Shown here one piece after another: positions 17,558 through 26,039 of a stretch of 64,000 nt of DNA. The notes beneath the pieces are model-generated. The model made no database searches. It was not told the DNA's origin and saw only the letters and a list, made by a program, of their open reading frames with translations. A program made the position numbers and the translations under genes. The stretch covers positions 124,001 to 188,000 of the forward strand of contig NZ_MEHT01000018.1 of assembly GCF_001870675.1 (NCBI RefSeq), given 5' to 3'. This DNA comes from Roseinatronobacter thiooxidans (GTDB taxonomy: Bacteria; Pseudomonadota; Alphaproteobacteria; Rhodobacterales; Rhodobacteraceae). Each line of letters opens with the position of its first letter. The first letter of the stretch is position 1.

Positions 17558-19065
17558 GCGCCCCCTCCCTGATAGCTGTCGCGCAGCGCGCGGCGGGACA
17601 ATTTGCCATTCGCACCGCGCGGCAAGCTGTCGCAATGGCGATACAGGCGCGGCTGCTTGTAGCGCGCCAGCCTCTCGGCGGCATAGGCTTGCAGCGCTTC
17701 TTCATCCAGCGGCGCATCGGCAGTGTAGAAGGCGGCAATCACGCTGACCCCTTCGCGCACGCTGACTTCCGCGCAGGCAATGTCATGGATCGCGGGATGG
17801 CTGGCCAGCGCGCGTTCTACTTCCAGCGGCGAGACGCGAAAACCGCCTGCATTCATCATGTCATCATTGCGGCCCCGATAGGCAATCGCGCCGTCCTGCG
17901 CCATCTGGCCGCGATCGCCCGTCACGAACCACTCGCCCAGCAAGGGCAGCTGTGGTGCGCCGTCTTGCAGATAGCCCAGCATCAGCCCCGGATCGCTGCG
18001 ATGGATGGCCAGCATCCCTTCGCTTTCGCGCGGAAGGGGGGCGCCCGCGTCATCCAGAATGGCAATCTTGCGCCCCTCTTGCGGGTAGCCTGCCACACCT
18101 GCGGGCGCGGGGCGCGCGGGGCTGGCGGAAATGTAGGTCGAGCATTCGGACATGCCAAGCGCCTCGTAAATCTCGCGCCCTGTTGCTGCGCGCCATGCGT
18201 CGCGGGTGACATCGGGCAGTTTCTCGCCCGCCGACAGCCCATGCCGCAGGCGCGGCAAGTCCAGCGCGCGGCCCTCTTTCAGCAACTGGCGGTACACACC
18301 GGGAACACCGGCAAAAAGGGTCGCATCAAAGCGTTTCAGCATCAGCGCAAGGGGCGCGCCCGCATCCGGAATCAGGGCTGTCGCGCCGATGGCCCAAGGG
18401 TCCATCAAGCCCGTGCCCAGCGTATAGGTCCAGTTGAACGCGCCTGCATGCAGCATCCGGTCGTCCGGCGTCAGGCCATACCAGCCGTCCCACATCATCC
18501 GCCGCGCCCAGACAGCGCGATGGGCATGCACCACCGCACGCGGGCTGCCCCCGCTGCCAGAGGTGTAGATGATATACCCCGCGCGATCAGGGCTGCCCAT
18601 GTGCCAGTCACACGGGGGCAAATCCTGCATGGCGTGCAAATCGGATTGCGCCAGAACAGGGGCCGGATGGTCTGGCAGGGCCACGCCTTCAGCCCCCAGC
18701 ACCAGCGCGGGCGCGATCTCATGGGAAATGCGCGTAATCTCTAGCACTGTCAGTTGGGTGGAGGTGGGAACCGGCACCAGACCGGCAGCAATCGCGCCCA
18801 GATAGGCCACTGGAAAATCCACTGTATTGCCAAGCCGCATCAGCACACGGTCACCGGGCTGCAAGCCTGCGGCCAACAAGCCCTGCCCCGTGCCGCGCAC
18901 GGCGGCAATCAGGCGGGCATAAGACCACCGCTCGGCCCCGCTGGCGCGCAGGATTTGCAGCGCGCTTTTGTCAGGGGTGGCAGCACCTGCGGACAGCACA
19001 TATTGCGCCATGTTAAACGGCGCGGGGCATCGCTCGGGGCGGGTCGGATCAGTGAGGGACAACAT
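17554..19065 (-). CDS. AMP-forming acyl-CoA synthetase, benzoate-CoA ligase-like
   Basis: 503 residues of the ANL superfamily, activating a carboxylic acid as acyl-AMP and then acyl-CoA. Motifs: P-loop YIIYTSGSGGSPRAVVHAH (about 165-185, the A3 core), the YEALGMSECSTY A5 block, FVTGDRG (A7) and YRGRNDDMMNAGGFRVSPLEVE (A8), with the catalytic lysine in PRGANGKLSRR near the C-terminus. Its order of motifs resembles benzoate/4-hydroxybenzoate-CoA ligases more than long-chain enzymes, but the acid is unknown. It leads the operon with the DsbA-like and MFS genes, and faces the XRE-cupin regulator, about 65 bp away, which probably controls it. Confidence 0.82.
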   Translation of the reverse strand: MLSLTDPTRPERCPAPFNMAQYVLSAGAATPDKSALQILRASGAERWSYARLIAAVRGTGQGLLAAGLQPGDRVLMRLGNTVDFPVAYLGAIAAGLVPVPTSTQLTVLEITRISHEIAPALVLGAEGVALPDHPAPVLAQSDLHAMQDLPPCDWHMGSPDRAGYIIYTSGSGGSPRAVVHAHRAVWARRMMWDGWYGLTPDDRMLHAGAFNWTYTLGTGLMDPWAIGATALIPDAGAPLALMLKRFDATLFAGVPGVYRQLLKEGRALDLPRLRHGLSAGEKLPDVTRDAWRAATGREIYEALGMSECSTYISASPARPAPAGVAGYPQEGRKIAILDDAGAPLPRESEGMLAIHRSDPGLMLGYLQDGAPQLPLLGEWFVTGDRGQMAQDGAIAYRGRNDDMMNAGGFRVSPLEVERALASHPAIHDIACAEVSVREGVSVIAAFYTADAPLDEEALQAYAAERLARYKQPRLYRHCDSLPRGANGKLSRRALRDSYQGGGA

Positions 19066-19131
19066 GCGCCCAGAGCTACGCGCGCGCCATGACAGTTGCA
19101 AGCCCAAGCCGCCTTGCGTAAAGGACAAAAC

Positions 19132-19755
19132 ATGACCAGACCAGATGACCCAACGCTGCTGAAAATCGCGCGCACCACCGGCGTGACCGAGGCGGCGCAA
19201 CCCATCGACCTTGCGCTGCGCGTGCGTGACCTGCGCAAGGCGCGCGGCTGGACGCTGGAACAGGCCGCGACTGCGGCAGGGCTGGCGCGTTCGACCCTGT
19301 CAAAGATCGAGAATGGGCAGATGTCGCCCACCTATGACGCGCTGAAGAAACTGGCGCAGGGCTTGGAAATATCTGTGCCCCAACTGTTCACGCCCCCCGC
19401 ACAGCAACCCGCCAGCGGGCGCATGACACTGACGCGCGCCGATGAAGGCGTGGTGCAGCCCACCCCCACCTATGACCACAGGTTGCTGGCCGGACAATTG
19501 AGCCAGAAGAAAATGCTGCCCTATCAGGCGCAGGTGCGCGCCCGCGACATGGCCGATTTCGACGGCTGGGTGCGCCATGGCGGCGAGGAATTTCTATATG
19601 TGCTGACGGGTGAAATTCGGCTGCTTACCGAATTCTATGCGCCCATCGACATGCGGCGCGGTGACAGCGCCTATTATGACGCGAGCATGGGCCATAACGT
19701 CATCTCTCTGTCGCGCGAGGATGCGCAGATATTATGGGTCACATCGCTGGAATGA
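19132..19755 (+). CDS. XRE family transcriptional regulator with cupin sensor domain
   Basis: 207 residues: a helix-turn-helix of the XRE type (about 30-85, RDLRKARGWTLEQAATAAGLARSTLSKIENG) followed by a linker and a cupin domain (about 130-205, DGWVRHGGEEFLYVLTGEIRLL). Such proteins (SutR/PuuR-like) repress or activate a neighbouring catabolic operon and use the cupin to sense the substrate or its CoA ester. It is divergent from the acyl-CoA ligase operon. The ATG at 19132 follows AAGGAC. Target and ligand are inferred from position only. Confidence 0.85.
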   Translation: MTRPDDPTLLKIARTTGVTEAAQPIDLALRVRDLRKARGWTLEQAATAAGLARSTLSKIENGQMSPTYDALKKLAQGLEISVPQLFTPPAQQPASGRMTLTRADEGVVQPTPTYDHRLLAGQLSQKKMLPYQAQVRARDMADFDGWVRHGGEEFLYVLTGEIRLLTEFYAPIDMRRGDSAYYDASMGHNVISLSREDAQILWVTSLE

Positions 19756-19868
19756 ACGGCACGCTGCGCTGGATTTGACGCATGCAGCACATCGCCCCCT
19801 GGTGGCCTGCCGCTCAGCGATAGCCGCAAAACACGCGTGTCCACCAATTTACGAGATATATGCAATGG

Positions 19869-19990
19869 CGGCTTTGAGGGCTTTTCAGACATACCTTGCG
19901 CGGAACAAGGGGTGCAGGCCCGCCGCGCCTCAAAGGGCCGCACCCACGGCACTACACGGCTTTGCACCAAAAAAGTCAGCGTCCGCAAAA
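19869..19990. repeat. dispersed palindromic element, internally deleted copy E
   Basis: This copy keeps the outer flank GGCTTTGAGGGCTTTTCAGA, the TGCGCGGAACAAGG block, GGGCCGCACCCACGGC and the far end CGGCTTTGCACCAAAAAAGT CAGCGTCCGCAAA. The roughly 90 bp middle (the GATTTGGC...GACGCT core seen in the copies at 23343, 27445, 36420 and 62574) is missing. It fills the 281 bp gap between the XRE regulator and the antiporter; nothing else is recognisable in that gap. Confidence 0.7.
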
Positions 19991-20036
19991 CTGACTTTCG
20001 TCATGCAGGGCGGCATCTTGTGTCGGCCATAAAACA

Positions 20037-21713
20037 CTAACTGTCGCTGGTTTCGGTCAGTTGCCGCACCGCGTAATCGGCCGCATCGTCAAAGGGTTTC
20101 AGCACCACACTCGCGCCCTTGCCCAGCAGGTCCTCTGCCTCGGCCACTTGCTGCACTGACAAAAACACCTTGCCCTTGTAATTCGCCGACTTCAGCCCGT
20201 GCAGCAGCGCAAGCTGCGGGTCAGCCTCGGTCAGGGCACCACGGTCGCGCGGCACGGCAGATACAACCGCCTGTACGCCTGTCAGGTCCAGATGCGCCAC
20301 GAATTCAGGGTCAGTCGCATCGCCATAGCTGGCTTCCAGCCCCATGCGCCGCCAGTTGACCAGCGCTTCAGGGTCAAAATCGATGCCCAGTACGCGGTAG
20401 CCTTTGTCATGCAGCTTGTTGCCAATGCGGCAGCCATAGCGTCCCAGCCCGAAGATGATGAAATCCACATTGCGCGCATCGTCCACACTTTGGGTGTCGT
20501 CTTGTTCGCGGTGGGGTTGCTTGCGCTCGAACAGGCCCAGATACGGCTCGCACATCTCGAACAGTTTGTGCGACCATGTGATCATATAAACCGACAGCGC
20601 AATGGTCACGAGGCCCACCAGCGTAACCAGCCCCATGGCTTGCTGGCCCACATGGCCGATGGTAATACCCATCGCCATGAAGATCAGCGAGAATTCGGAG
20701 ATCTGCGCCACAGTCAGACCGGCCAGAAAGCCTGTGCGCTTGCGGTAGCCCATATAGCCCATGATCGCCAGAACGATCAGCGGGTTGCCGATCAGCACGA
20801 ACAGCGACAGCACAATCGCAGGGCCGATCTGGTCGCCGAGGGTGGAGAGTTGCAGAGACGCGCCCAGATTGATGAAAAAGAACAAAAGCAGGAAATCGCG
20901 CAAGGATGCAAGGCGCGAAGAAATCGCTTCTCGATACTCGGTCGAGGCCAGTGACACACCCGCCAGCAAGCCCCCCAATTCCTTGCCAAAGCCCAGCACA
21001 TCGCCAAGTGCTGCAAGGCTGGCCGCCCAGCCCACTGCAAAGATGACCATCAATTCGGGCGAGCGCGCGATCTGGCCCAACAGCGGGCTGGCGATATAGC
21101 GGATGAACACAACCACCGCGCCCACCATGACTGCACCGCCGATGAAAACCTGCGCGACATCCCAAATACCGCCTGCATCCTCGCCCATGCCAACCCCGAT
21201 AGCCGACAGGGTGACCATGGCCAGCACTACGAAAATATCCTGCACAATCAGGAATCCCAGCGCGATCTTGCCATGCAATGCGCCGATTTCCTGCTTGTCG
21301 GACAACAGCTTGACGATGATGATGGTGGATGAAAACGTCAGCGCAATCGAAATATACAGCGACGTTACCGGATCAAGCCCCAACGCAAGGCAGATCAGAT
21401 AGCCGAAAAACGCGGTAAAGGTGACCTGTCCCAGCCCTGTCGCCACGGCCACGCGGCCCAGATTGCGCACAAGGCTGACATCCAGCTTCAGCCCGACCAG
21501 AAACAGCAGCACTGCAATTGAAATCTGGCTGAGGGTCTCGATAAACTCGGTTGACGAGACCAGCCCCAGCGCATCCGGCCCTGCCAGCACACCCACTGCA
21601 ATGAACGCCACAACAAGCGGTTGGCGCAACAGAAGGCCCACAAAGCCCACACCTGCGGCCAGCAACACAAGAAGTGCGATTTCATAGAAGACAGAGGCAA
21701 AACTGGTGTCCAA
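20037..21713 (-). CDS. CPA2 family monovalent cation:proton antiporter with TrkA-N domain
   Basis: 558 residues. About 12 transmembrane helices (1-390) of the CPA2/KefB-YbaL type, including LLLFLVGLKLDVSLVRNLG and the FSSTIIIVKLLSDKQEIGALHGKIALGFLIVQD helix pair with its Asp, followed by a cytosolic RCK/TrkA-N nucleotide-binding domain (about 425-545, DFIIFGLGRYGCRIGNKL and FDPEALVNWRRMG). It exports K+ (or Na+) in exchange for H+ in response to nucleotide or glutathione adducts. The start is TTG behind GCGAGGATG; no in-frame ATG is better placed. It lies 49 bp after the amidoligase gene on the same strand and may be cotranscribed with it. Confidence 0.9.
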   Translation of the reverse strand: MDTSFASVFYEIALLVLLAAGVGFVGLLLRQPLVVAFIAVGVLAGPDALGLVSSTEFIETLSQISIAVLLFLVGLKLDVSLVRNLGRVAVATGLGQVTFTAFFGYLICLALGLDPVTSLYISIALTFSSTIIIVKLLSDKQEIGALHGKIALGFLIVQDIFVVLAMVTLSAIGVGMGEDAGGIWDVAQVFIGGAVMVGAVVVFIRYIASPLLGQIARSPELMVIFAVGWAASLAALGDVLGFGKELGGLLAGVSLASTEYREAISSRLASLRDFLLLFFFINLGASLQLSTLGDQIGPAIVLSLFVLIGNPLIVLAIMGYMGYRKRTGFLAGLTVAQISEFSLIFMAMGITIGHVGQQAMGLVTLVGLVTIALSVYMITWSHKLFEMCEPYLGLFERKQPHREQDDTQSVDDARNVDFIIFGLGRYGCRIGNKLHDKGYRVLGIDFDPEALVNWRRMGLEASYGDATDPEFVAHLDLTGVQAVVSAVPRDRGALTEADPQLALLHGLKSANYKGKVFLSVQQVAEAEDLLGKGASVVLKPFDDAADYAVRQLTETSDS

Positions 21714-21762
21714 GGCATCCTCGCTGCGATCAACCTGTGATAATTGCCACTCCTAACCCGAT

Positions 21763-22755
21763 TCAGCCTGTCGCGCCAGTCTGCCCACCGTGGTGTACCG
21801 GCAAATCAGCCGCCGCCAGCACGGACTCGACCTGCGCCGCCCAATCGCGCCCGCGTGGCAGCAGTGCTGCGCGGTGGTCTTGCCAGCGGCGTGCAAGCTC
21901 TTGCAAAATAGCCGCATTTGCGGCGACAGCCTCGATCAGGCACCAGCGGTTCCACTCATAGGCAATGCTCCAGCCTGCCTCGTCCAGCCGCGCTTCGGGC
22001 AGGCGGTAGTGAAAAGTCGGGCGTGCGCCTTTCAGATGCGCATCTGGCACAGCGCCAAGCGCATCGGGGCACAAATACTGCAAGGCAGGCAGCATATCCA
22101 GCCCGTAATTACGCGAGGGCGCGTGCGTGGCATATATGCGGGCGAAGTGCTCCACACTCCACCCTTTGGCCGGCGCCAGTACATCGGTCAAATCCAGCGG
22201 CCACGGGTCCACAAAGGGCAGTACACGGCGGGCAGGGTCTATCGGGTCGGACTGGCGCAACCACGGCTCTAGCAGGGCATAGGCGCGCGCCACCTCGACC
22301 AGCCCAGCCCCATCGGGGCCGGGCAGTTCAGGGTTCAGATGCAGGCCAAAACCGTAGGCCAGCCGCGCGCGCGTCCCCAGCGCACCGGCCTTGCGCAGCG
22401 CCGCCACCAGCCGATCTGCCTGTGGCAGATCACCATGCGCCAGCGGTGCCGTCACAATCTCGACCGGAACCAGCCCACCCAATGCCTGCGCGGCCAGATC
22501 CTCGGCCCATTTCTTTTGCAACGAGATGTCGAGTTCAACTTTGACATCCCCGAACTGCCCACCACTGAGTTTCAAGTCACGGTCATTCAGCGGCACAAGC
22601 CTGCCGCCCCAAAGCTGCTGGACGACCTGCGCGGCCCCCTCGACAGACAGTCCTGCAAATTCGATCTCGATGCCAGTCTTGCGCCCTGCGCTGGACTGGC
22701 CTGCATGGTTTGGCAAAGGCAGAAAGGGATCGGTTGGAATATTATCATGAATCAT
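21763..22755 (-). CDS. amidoligase family protein
   Basis: 330 residues of the putative amidoligase family (COOH-NH2 ligase fold related to glutamine synthetase/GCS). The N-terminal TGIEIEFAGLSVEGAAQVV strand with two metal-binding glutamates and the C-terminal Arg-rich SRNYGLDMLPALQYLCPD are family signatures as I know them. These enzymes are predicted to join a carboxylate and an amine using ATP; no substrate is established. The ATG 22755 gives a short unstructured leader. It follows the GGCT gene by 26 bp. Partner pairing with a gamma-glutamylcyclotransferase-fold protein is a recurrent theme for this family. Confidence 0.8.
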   Translation of the reverse strand: MIHDNIPTDPFLPLPNHAGQSSAGRKTGIEIEFAGLSVEGAAQVVQQLWGGRLVPLNDRDLKLSGGQFGDVKVELDISLQKKWAEDLAAQALGGLVPVEIVTAPLAHGDLPQADRLVAALRKAGALGTRARLAYGFGLHLNPELPGPDGAGLVEVARAYALLEPWLRQSDPIDPARRVLPFVDPWPLDLTDVLAPAKGWSVEHFARIYATHAPSRNYGLDMLPALQYLCPDALGAVPDAHLKGARPTFHYRLPEARLDEAGWSIAYEWNRWCLIEAVAANAAILQELARRWQDHRAALLPRGRDWAAQVESVLAAADLPVHHGGQTGATG

Positions 22756-22781
22756 TTGGGCCGCATCCTTGCTTGCGCGTC

Positions 22782-23228
22782 TTAGTCCTTCACCGCTTCC
22801 AGTCCAGCCTCGCCCATCAGGCGGTAGACCCAAGCCATAGTGCCGTCTTCCAGCTCTAGCAGATCGCGGCGGTAGCGTCGGCCTGTGCGCTCGTATCGGT
22901 CAAGGCGGATCATCTCGGACGGGGTGACGCGAAAGCGCACGCCATGCAGCACCATATCGGGCGCATCGCGCAAATCACGGCGGTGGCGCTGCCAGCCCCG
23001 CAGCGCGGCTGGTTCCGCCGGAAGATGGCGGCCCAGCACGACAAAGCGCACAAAAGGGTTGGTCAGGGTGGCAAAGCCGAAGACATACGCGTGCCCGTGT
23101 GGCGGGGGCGGGGCATTGGCGTCAAGGCGCGGCAGATAGACCGGCGCGCGGGTAACCATCAGCCACGACAGCAGAACCACCACGCTCAGCGCCGCCGCAA
23201 GAATGATTTTCCAGTCAAACACAAACAT
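22782..23228 (-). CDS. membrane-anchored gamma-glutamylcyclotransferase-like (AIG2) protein
   Basis: 148 residues. A single N-terminal transmembrane segment (about 7-25, KIILAAALSVVVLLSWLMV) is followed by a GGCT/AIG2 domain: the YVFGFATLTNPFV strand (49-60, the family's YGSL-type loop) and LDRYERTGRRYRR, where Glu113 sits at the catalytic position. Such enzymes split gamma-glutamyl amides by cyclising the glutamyl part to pyroglutamate. An anchor on this domain is unusual. It precedes the amidoligase gene on the same strand, separated by 26 bp, so they are likely one operon; the pair could make and break the same kind of bond. Confidence 0.8.
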   Translation of the reverse strand: MFVFDWKIILAAALSVVVLLSWLMVTRAPVYLPRLDANAPPPPHGHAYVFGFATLTNPFVRFVVLGRHLPAEPAALRGWQRHRRDLRDAPDMVLHGVRFRVTPSEMIRLDRYERTGRRYRRDLLELEDGTMAWVYRLMGEAGLEAVKD

Positions 23229-23342
23229 GCCTTATCATATACGGTTCGCTAACTGGGGAAAGGGGGCTGCGTTTCTTCCATAGCAGCTAGGACGCGATCG
23301 GGAATGCGGAAAGCGGCTGTTTTGCGGGACTTTTCAGCCATT

Positions 23343-23512
23343 CGCGCGGAGTCGAGGCGCGTAGCGCCGCCGCGCATCGCCGGGCCGTCCCCCGGCACGG
23401 CGATCTGGCTTGGCTACGCGCAAAGCCCTGATCTTACGCGGATTTGGCTGGCATAAAGTTATCCAGCATAGATCGGGGATCGCCGCACCACGGCCCGACG
23501 CTGCGCGGCTTG
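23343..23512. repeat. dispersed palindromic element, full copy A (in gap 23229-23566)
   Basis: The gap of 338 bp holds no gene. From CGCGCGGAGTCGAGG to GACGCTGCGCGGCTT it is an imperfect palindrome: GCCGCGCATCGCCGGGCCG near the left end and CGGCCCGACGCTGCGCGGC at the right end are inverted at 17 of 19 positions. Inside are GGCACGGCGATC and GATCGCCGCACC (also inverted), and a central GCTGGCATAA-AG-TTATCCAGC hairpin. A small ORF that runs through it shares peptide LILRGFGWHKVIQHRSGIA with the copy at 62574, but only because the DNA is repeated. Related copies: 19869, 27445, 36420, 62574. Confidence 0.85.
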
Positions 23513-23566
23513 GGTCACGTCTTCAATGTCCGCCAAGCCCTCGAAACTGCCACCCAATTTCTTTCG

Positions 23567-24484
23567 TCACCCCGCCCCGTGCTGCGGCAGGGCTTTCGCC
23601 GCCAGTGTCGCGCGCCGCTTGCGCAGCACTTCCCAGATATACAGCGCCATCGCTGCCCAGATCATCGGAAAGGCCACCACGCGCCCCCCTTCAAACGGTT
23701 CGCGGAAAATGAACACTGAAATCAGAAAGATCATGGTGGGAATCGAATAGCTGGAAATCGCAATCGTGGACAGGTTCAGCCCCTTTGCACCATTGGCATA
23801 CAAGATCAGCGGCACTGCCGTAATCACCCCGCAGCCCAGCAACAGCGCCCAATCCAGTGCGCTGGCTTGCGCTGCATAAAGCACACCTTGCGTCTGCGCC
23901 CATGCCAGATAGGCCAGCGCCACTGGCAGCAGGATCAGCGCCTCCAGCGCAAAGCCCTGATTGGGGCCAATGGGCAGGGCGCGTTTGAAAAACGCATAGC
24001 TGCCCCAACTGAACACGATCAAAAGCGCGCCCAAGGGCAGGCTGCCTGCCTCAACTGTCAGCACCACCACTGCCAGCGCGGCCAGGGCCACCGCACCCCA
24101 TTGGCGCAGCGACAGTTTCTCGCCCAGCAGGGTTGCACCCAGAAAGACGCTGAAAATCGGGTTAATGTAATAGCCAAGGGCAGCTTCCATCGCCTGCCCC
24201 GACTGGATCAGCCAGACATAAGTGCCCCAGTTGACCGAGATCAGCGCCGCCGTCACGCAGGCCATGCCCAACATGCGCGGGGTGCGAAAGGCCGCGCGCA
24301 AATCTGCCGTGCGCCCCAGCCAGATCAGCCATGCCAGCGCAACCGGCACCGCCCAGATGACGCGATGCGCGATCACCTCGATTGTGGGGACATGCTCCAG
24401 CGCCTTGAAATAGAACGGCAAGCCGCCCCAGATCAGAAACGCAGCAGCGGCAAAGGCAAAGCCGCGCGGGGTATCTTCACTCAT
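23567..24484 (-). CDS. rarD: RarD/EamA family transporter
   Basis: 305 residues with about ten transmembrane helices, the RarD-type chloramphenicol-sensitive subfamily of EamA/DMT permeases. Recognisable are [26 protein letters not shown] near the start, [34 protein letters not shown] around residues 95-130 and the [16 protein letters not shown] segment near 265. Substrate unknown, possibly a metabolite or drug. ATG 24484 overlaps the murD stop by 8 bp, so the two are probably cotranscribed with murD first. The 3' end abuts the repeat at 23343. Confidence 0.85.
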   Translation of the reverse strand: MSEDTPRGFAFAAAAFLIWGGLPFYFKALEHVPTIEVIAHRVIWAVPVALAWLIWLGRTADLRAAFRTPRMLGMACVTAALISVNWGTYVWLIQSGQAMEAALGYYINPIFSVFLGATLLGEKLSLRQWGAVALAALAVVVLTVEAGSLPLGALLIVFSWGSYAFFKRALPIGPNQGFALEALILLPVALAYLAWAQTQGVLYAAQASALDWALLLGCGVITAVPLILYANGAKGLNLSTIAISSYSIPTMIFLISVFIFREPFEGGRVVAFPMIWAAMALYIWEVLRKRRATLAAKALPQHGAG

Positions 24485-25880
24485 GCCCAAGCCCCGCTTG
24501 CACGGCGGCCATGAACGCCGCGCCGCGCTTCTCGAAATCGGGGTATTGGTCGAAACTGGCTGCCGCAGGGGCCAGCAGGACGACATCGCCCGCCTCTGCC
24601 TCGGCCATGGCGCGGGCTACGGCAACCTCCATCGTTTCGCAAATTTCATGCTCGGTGCGGCCCAGTTGCAGCGCAAACTCGCGTGCGGAATGGCCGATCA
24701 GATAGGCTTTGCGCACGCGGCCCAAATGGGGGGCAAGGGCTGCGATGCCGCCATCCTTGCCCAAACCGCCCGCGATCCAGCGGATTTTGTCGAAAGCCTG
24801 CAAAGCTTGCGCGGCACTTTCCACATTGGTGGCCTTGGAATCGTTGATGTAGCGCACCCCGCCCGCTTCGGCCACTTGCTGGCTGCGATGGGGCAGTCCC
24901 TTGAAGGTCAGGAACGCGTCTTCGATCATGCGCGGCGCAAGGCCAAGGCTGCGCGCCACCGCATAGGCGGCGCAGGCATTCTGGTGGTTATGCGCACCGG
25001 GCAGGCCCGCGATTGCGCGCAGATCGATCGAGGCCATCTGCTTGCCGCGCCGGTATTCCGACAAGAAGCCTTTGCGGGCAAATACATTCCACCCCGGCCC
25101 CGCCAGCTTTTGCCCAGAAGAGATGCGGATGACCCGCGCATCCTCTGGGGCTTGTGCGACTTGGCCCGCAAGAAACTGCCCTTCCAACTCATCCACACCG
25201 ATAACGGCACGGTCTGGCCCGCCTTCGGCAAACAGGCGGCGTTTGGCCGCGAAATAGCCCCCCATACCATTGTGGCGGTCCAGATGGTCGGGCGACAGGT
25301 TGGTGAAGACAGCAACATCAGGGGTCAGCGCACGGGCAAGTTCCAACTGGTAGCTGGACAGTTCCAGCACCACCACTTCGCCGTCGCGCAAAGGGTCAAT
25401 TGACAGCACACCCTTGCCGATATTGCCCGCCATCTGCACAGGGCGGCCCGCCTCTTGCAAGATATGGTGGATCAGGGCCGTGGTTGTCGATTTCCCGTTG
25501 GAACCCGTGACCGCCACCACTTTGGGCGGCTGTTCAAACTCTATCGTTTCAGATGTGGCGAAGCTGCGGAAAAACAGGCCGATGTCATTGTCCACCGGCA
25601 CGCCCGCGGCATAGGCGGCAGCAATGATGCGGTTGGGCGCGGGGTAGAGATGCGCAATGCCCGGACTGGTGATCAGCACCGCCACGCCAGACCAGTCCAC
25701 GCGGGCCAGATCATGCAGGTCAATGCCCGCCTCCTCGGCCTTGGCGCGTGCTTCCGGGCTTTCATCCCATGCCAGCGGAATGGCCCCGCCCGCGCGCAGG
25801 GCCGCGCATGTCGCAAGCCCCGACCGGCCCAGACCCAGAACAGCCACATTCTGCCCCTCATAGCCCTGCACAGCAATCAT
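24477..25880 (-). CDS. murD: UDP-N-acetylmuramoyl-L-alanine:D-glutamate ligase
   Basis: 467 residues; adds D-glutamate to UDP-MurNAc-L-Ala in peptidoglycan synthesis, in the cytoplasm. The N-terminal Rossmann domain ([11 protein letters not shown]), the central ATP-binding loop [16 protein letters not shown] (about 126-141), [10 protein letters not shown] and the C-terminal LSSYQLE and [11 protein letters not shown] blocks are all present. Intact and standard length. It stands apart from other mur genes here, being followed by rarD. Confidence 0.96.
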   Translation of the reverse strand: MIAVQGYEGQNVAVLGLGRSGLATCAALRAGGAIPLAWDESPEARAKAEEAGIDLHDLARVDWSGVAVLITSPGIAHLYPAPNRIIAAAYAAGVPVDNDIGLFFRSFATSETIEFEQPPKVVAVTGSNGKSTTTALIHHILQEAGRPVQMAGNIGKGVLSIDPLRDGEVVVLELSSYQLELARALTPDVAVFTNLSPDHLDRHNGMGGYFAAKRRLFAEGGPDRAVIGVDELEGQFLAGQVAQAPEDARVIRISSGQKLAGPGWNVFARKGFLSEYRRGKQMASIDLRAIAGLPGAHNHQNACAAYAVARSLGLAPRMIEDAFLTFKGLPHRSQQVAEAGGVRYINDSKATNVESAAQALQAFDKIRWIAGGLGKDGGIAALAPHLGRVRKAYLIGHSAREFALQLGRTEHEICETMEVAVARAMAEAEAGDVVLLAPAAASFDQYPDFEKRGAAFMAAVQAGLGHE

Positions 25881-26039
25881 GATGCACCCTTTTTATGTCC
25901 GGCCAATGCGGCCTGTTCGCGCGCCCTGTCTGGGCCAAGTTGATACGACACGCAAGGCCCAGCCCCTTGGGGTTGTGGTTTTCATTGAGGGCTGCGCCAA
26001 ACTGCGCTACCCTTGCTGCAACGCAGCATGAGGGGCGCC

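Noticed and set aside
23410-23712. Small ORFs whose peptides (such as LILRGFGWHKVIQHRSGIA) recur at 62590-62700 and partly at 36420-36600
   Set aside because: They come from the repeated DNA element itself; frames and ends differ between copies, and no ribosome-binding site or conserved start is seen.
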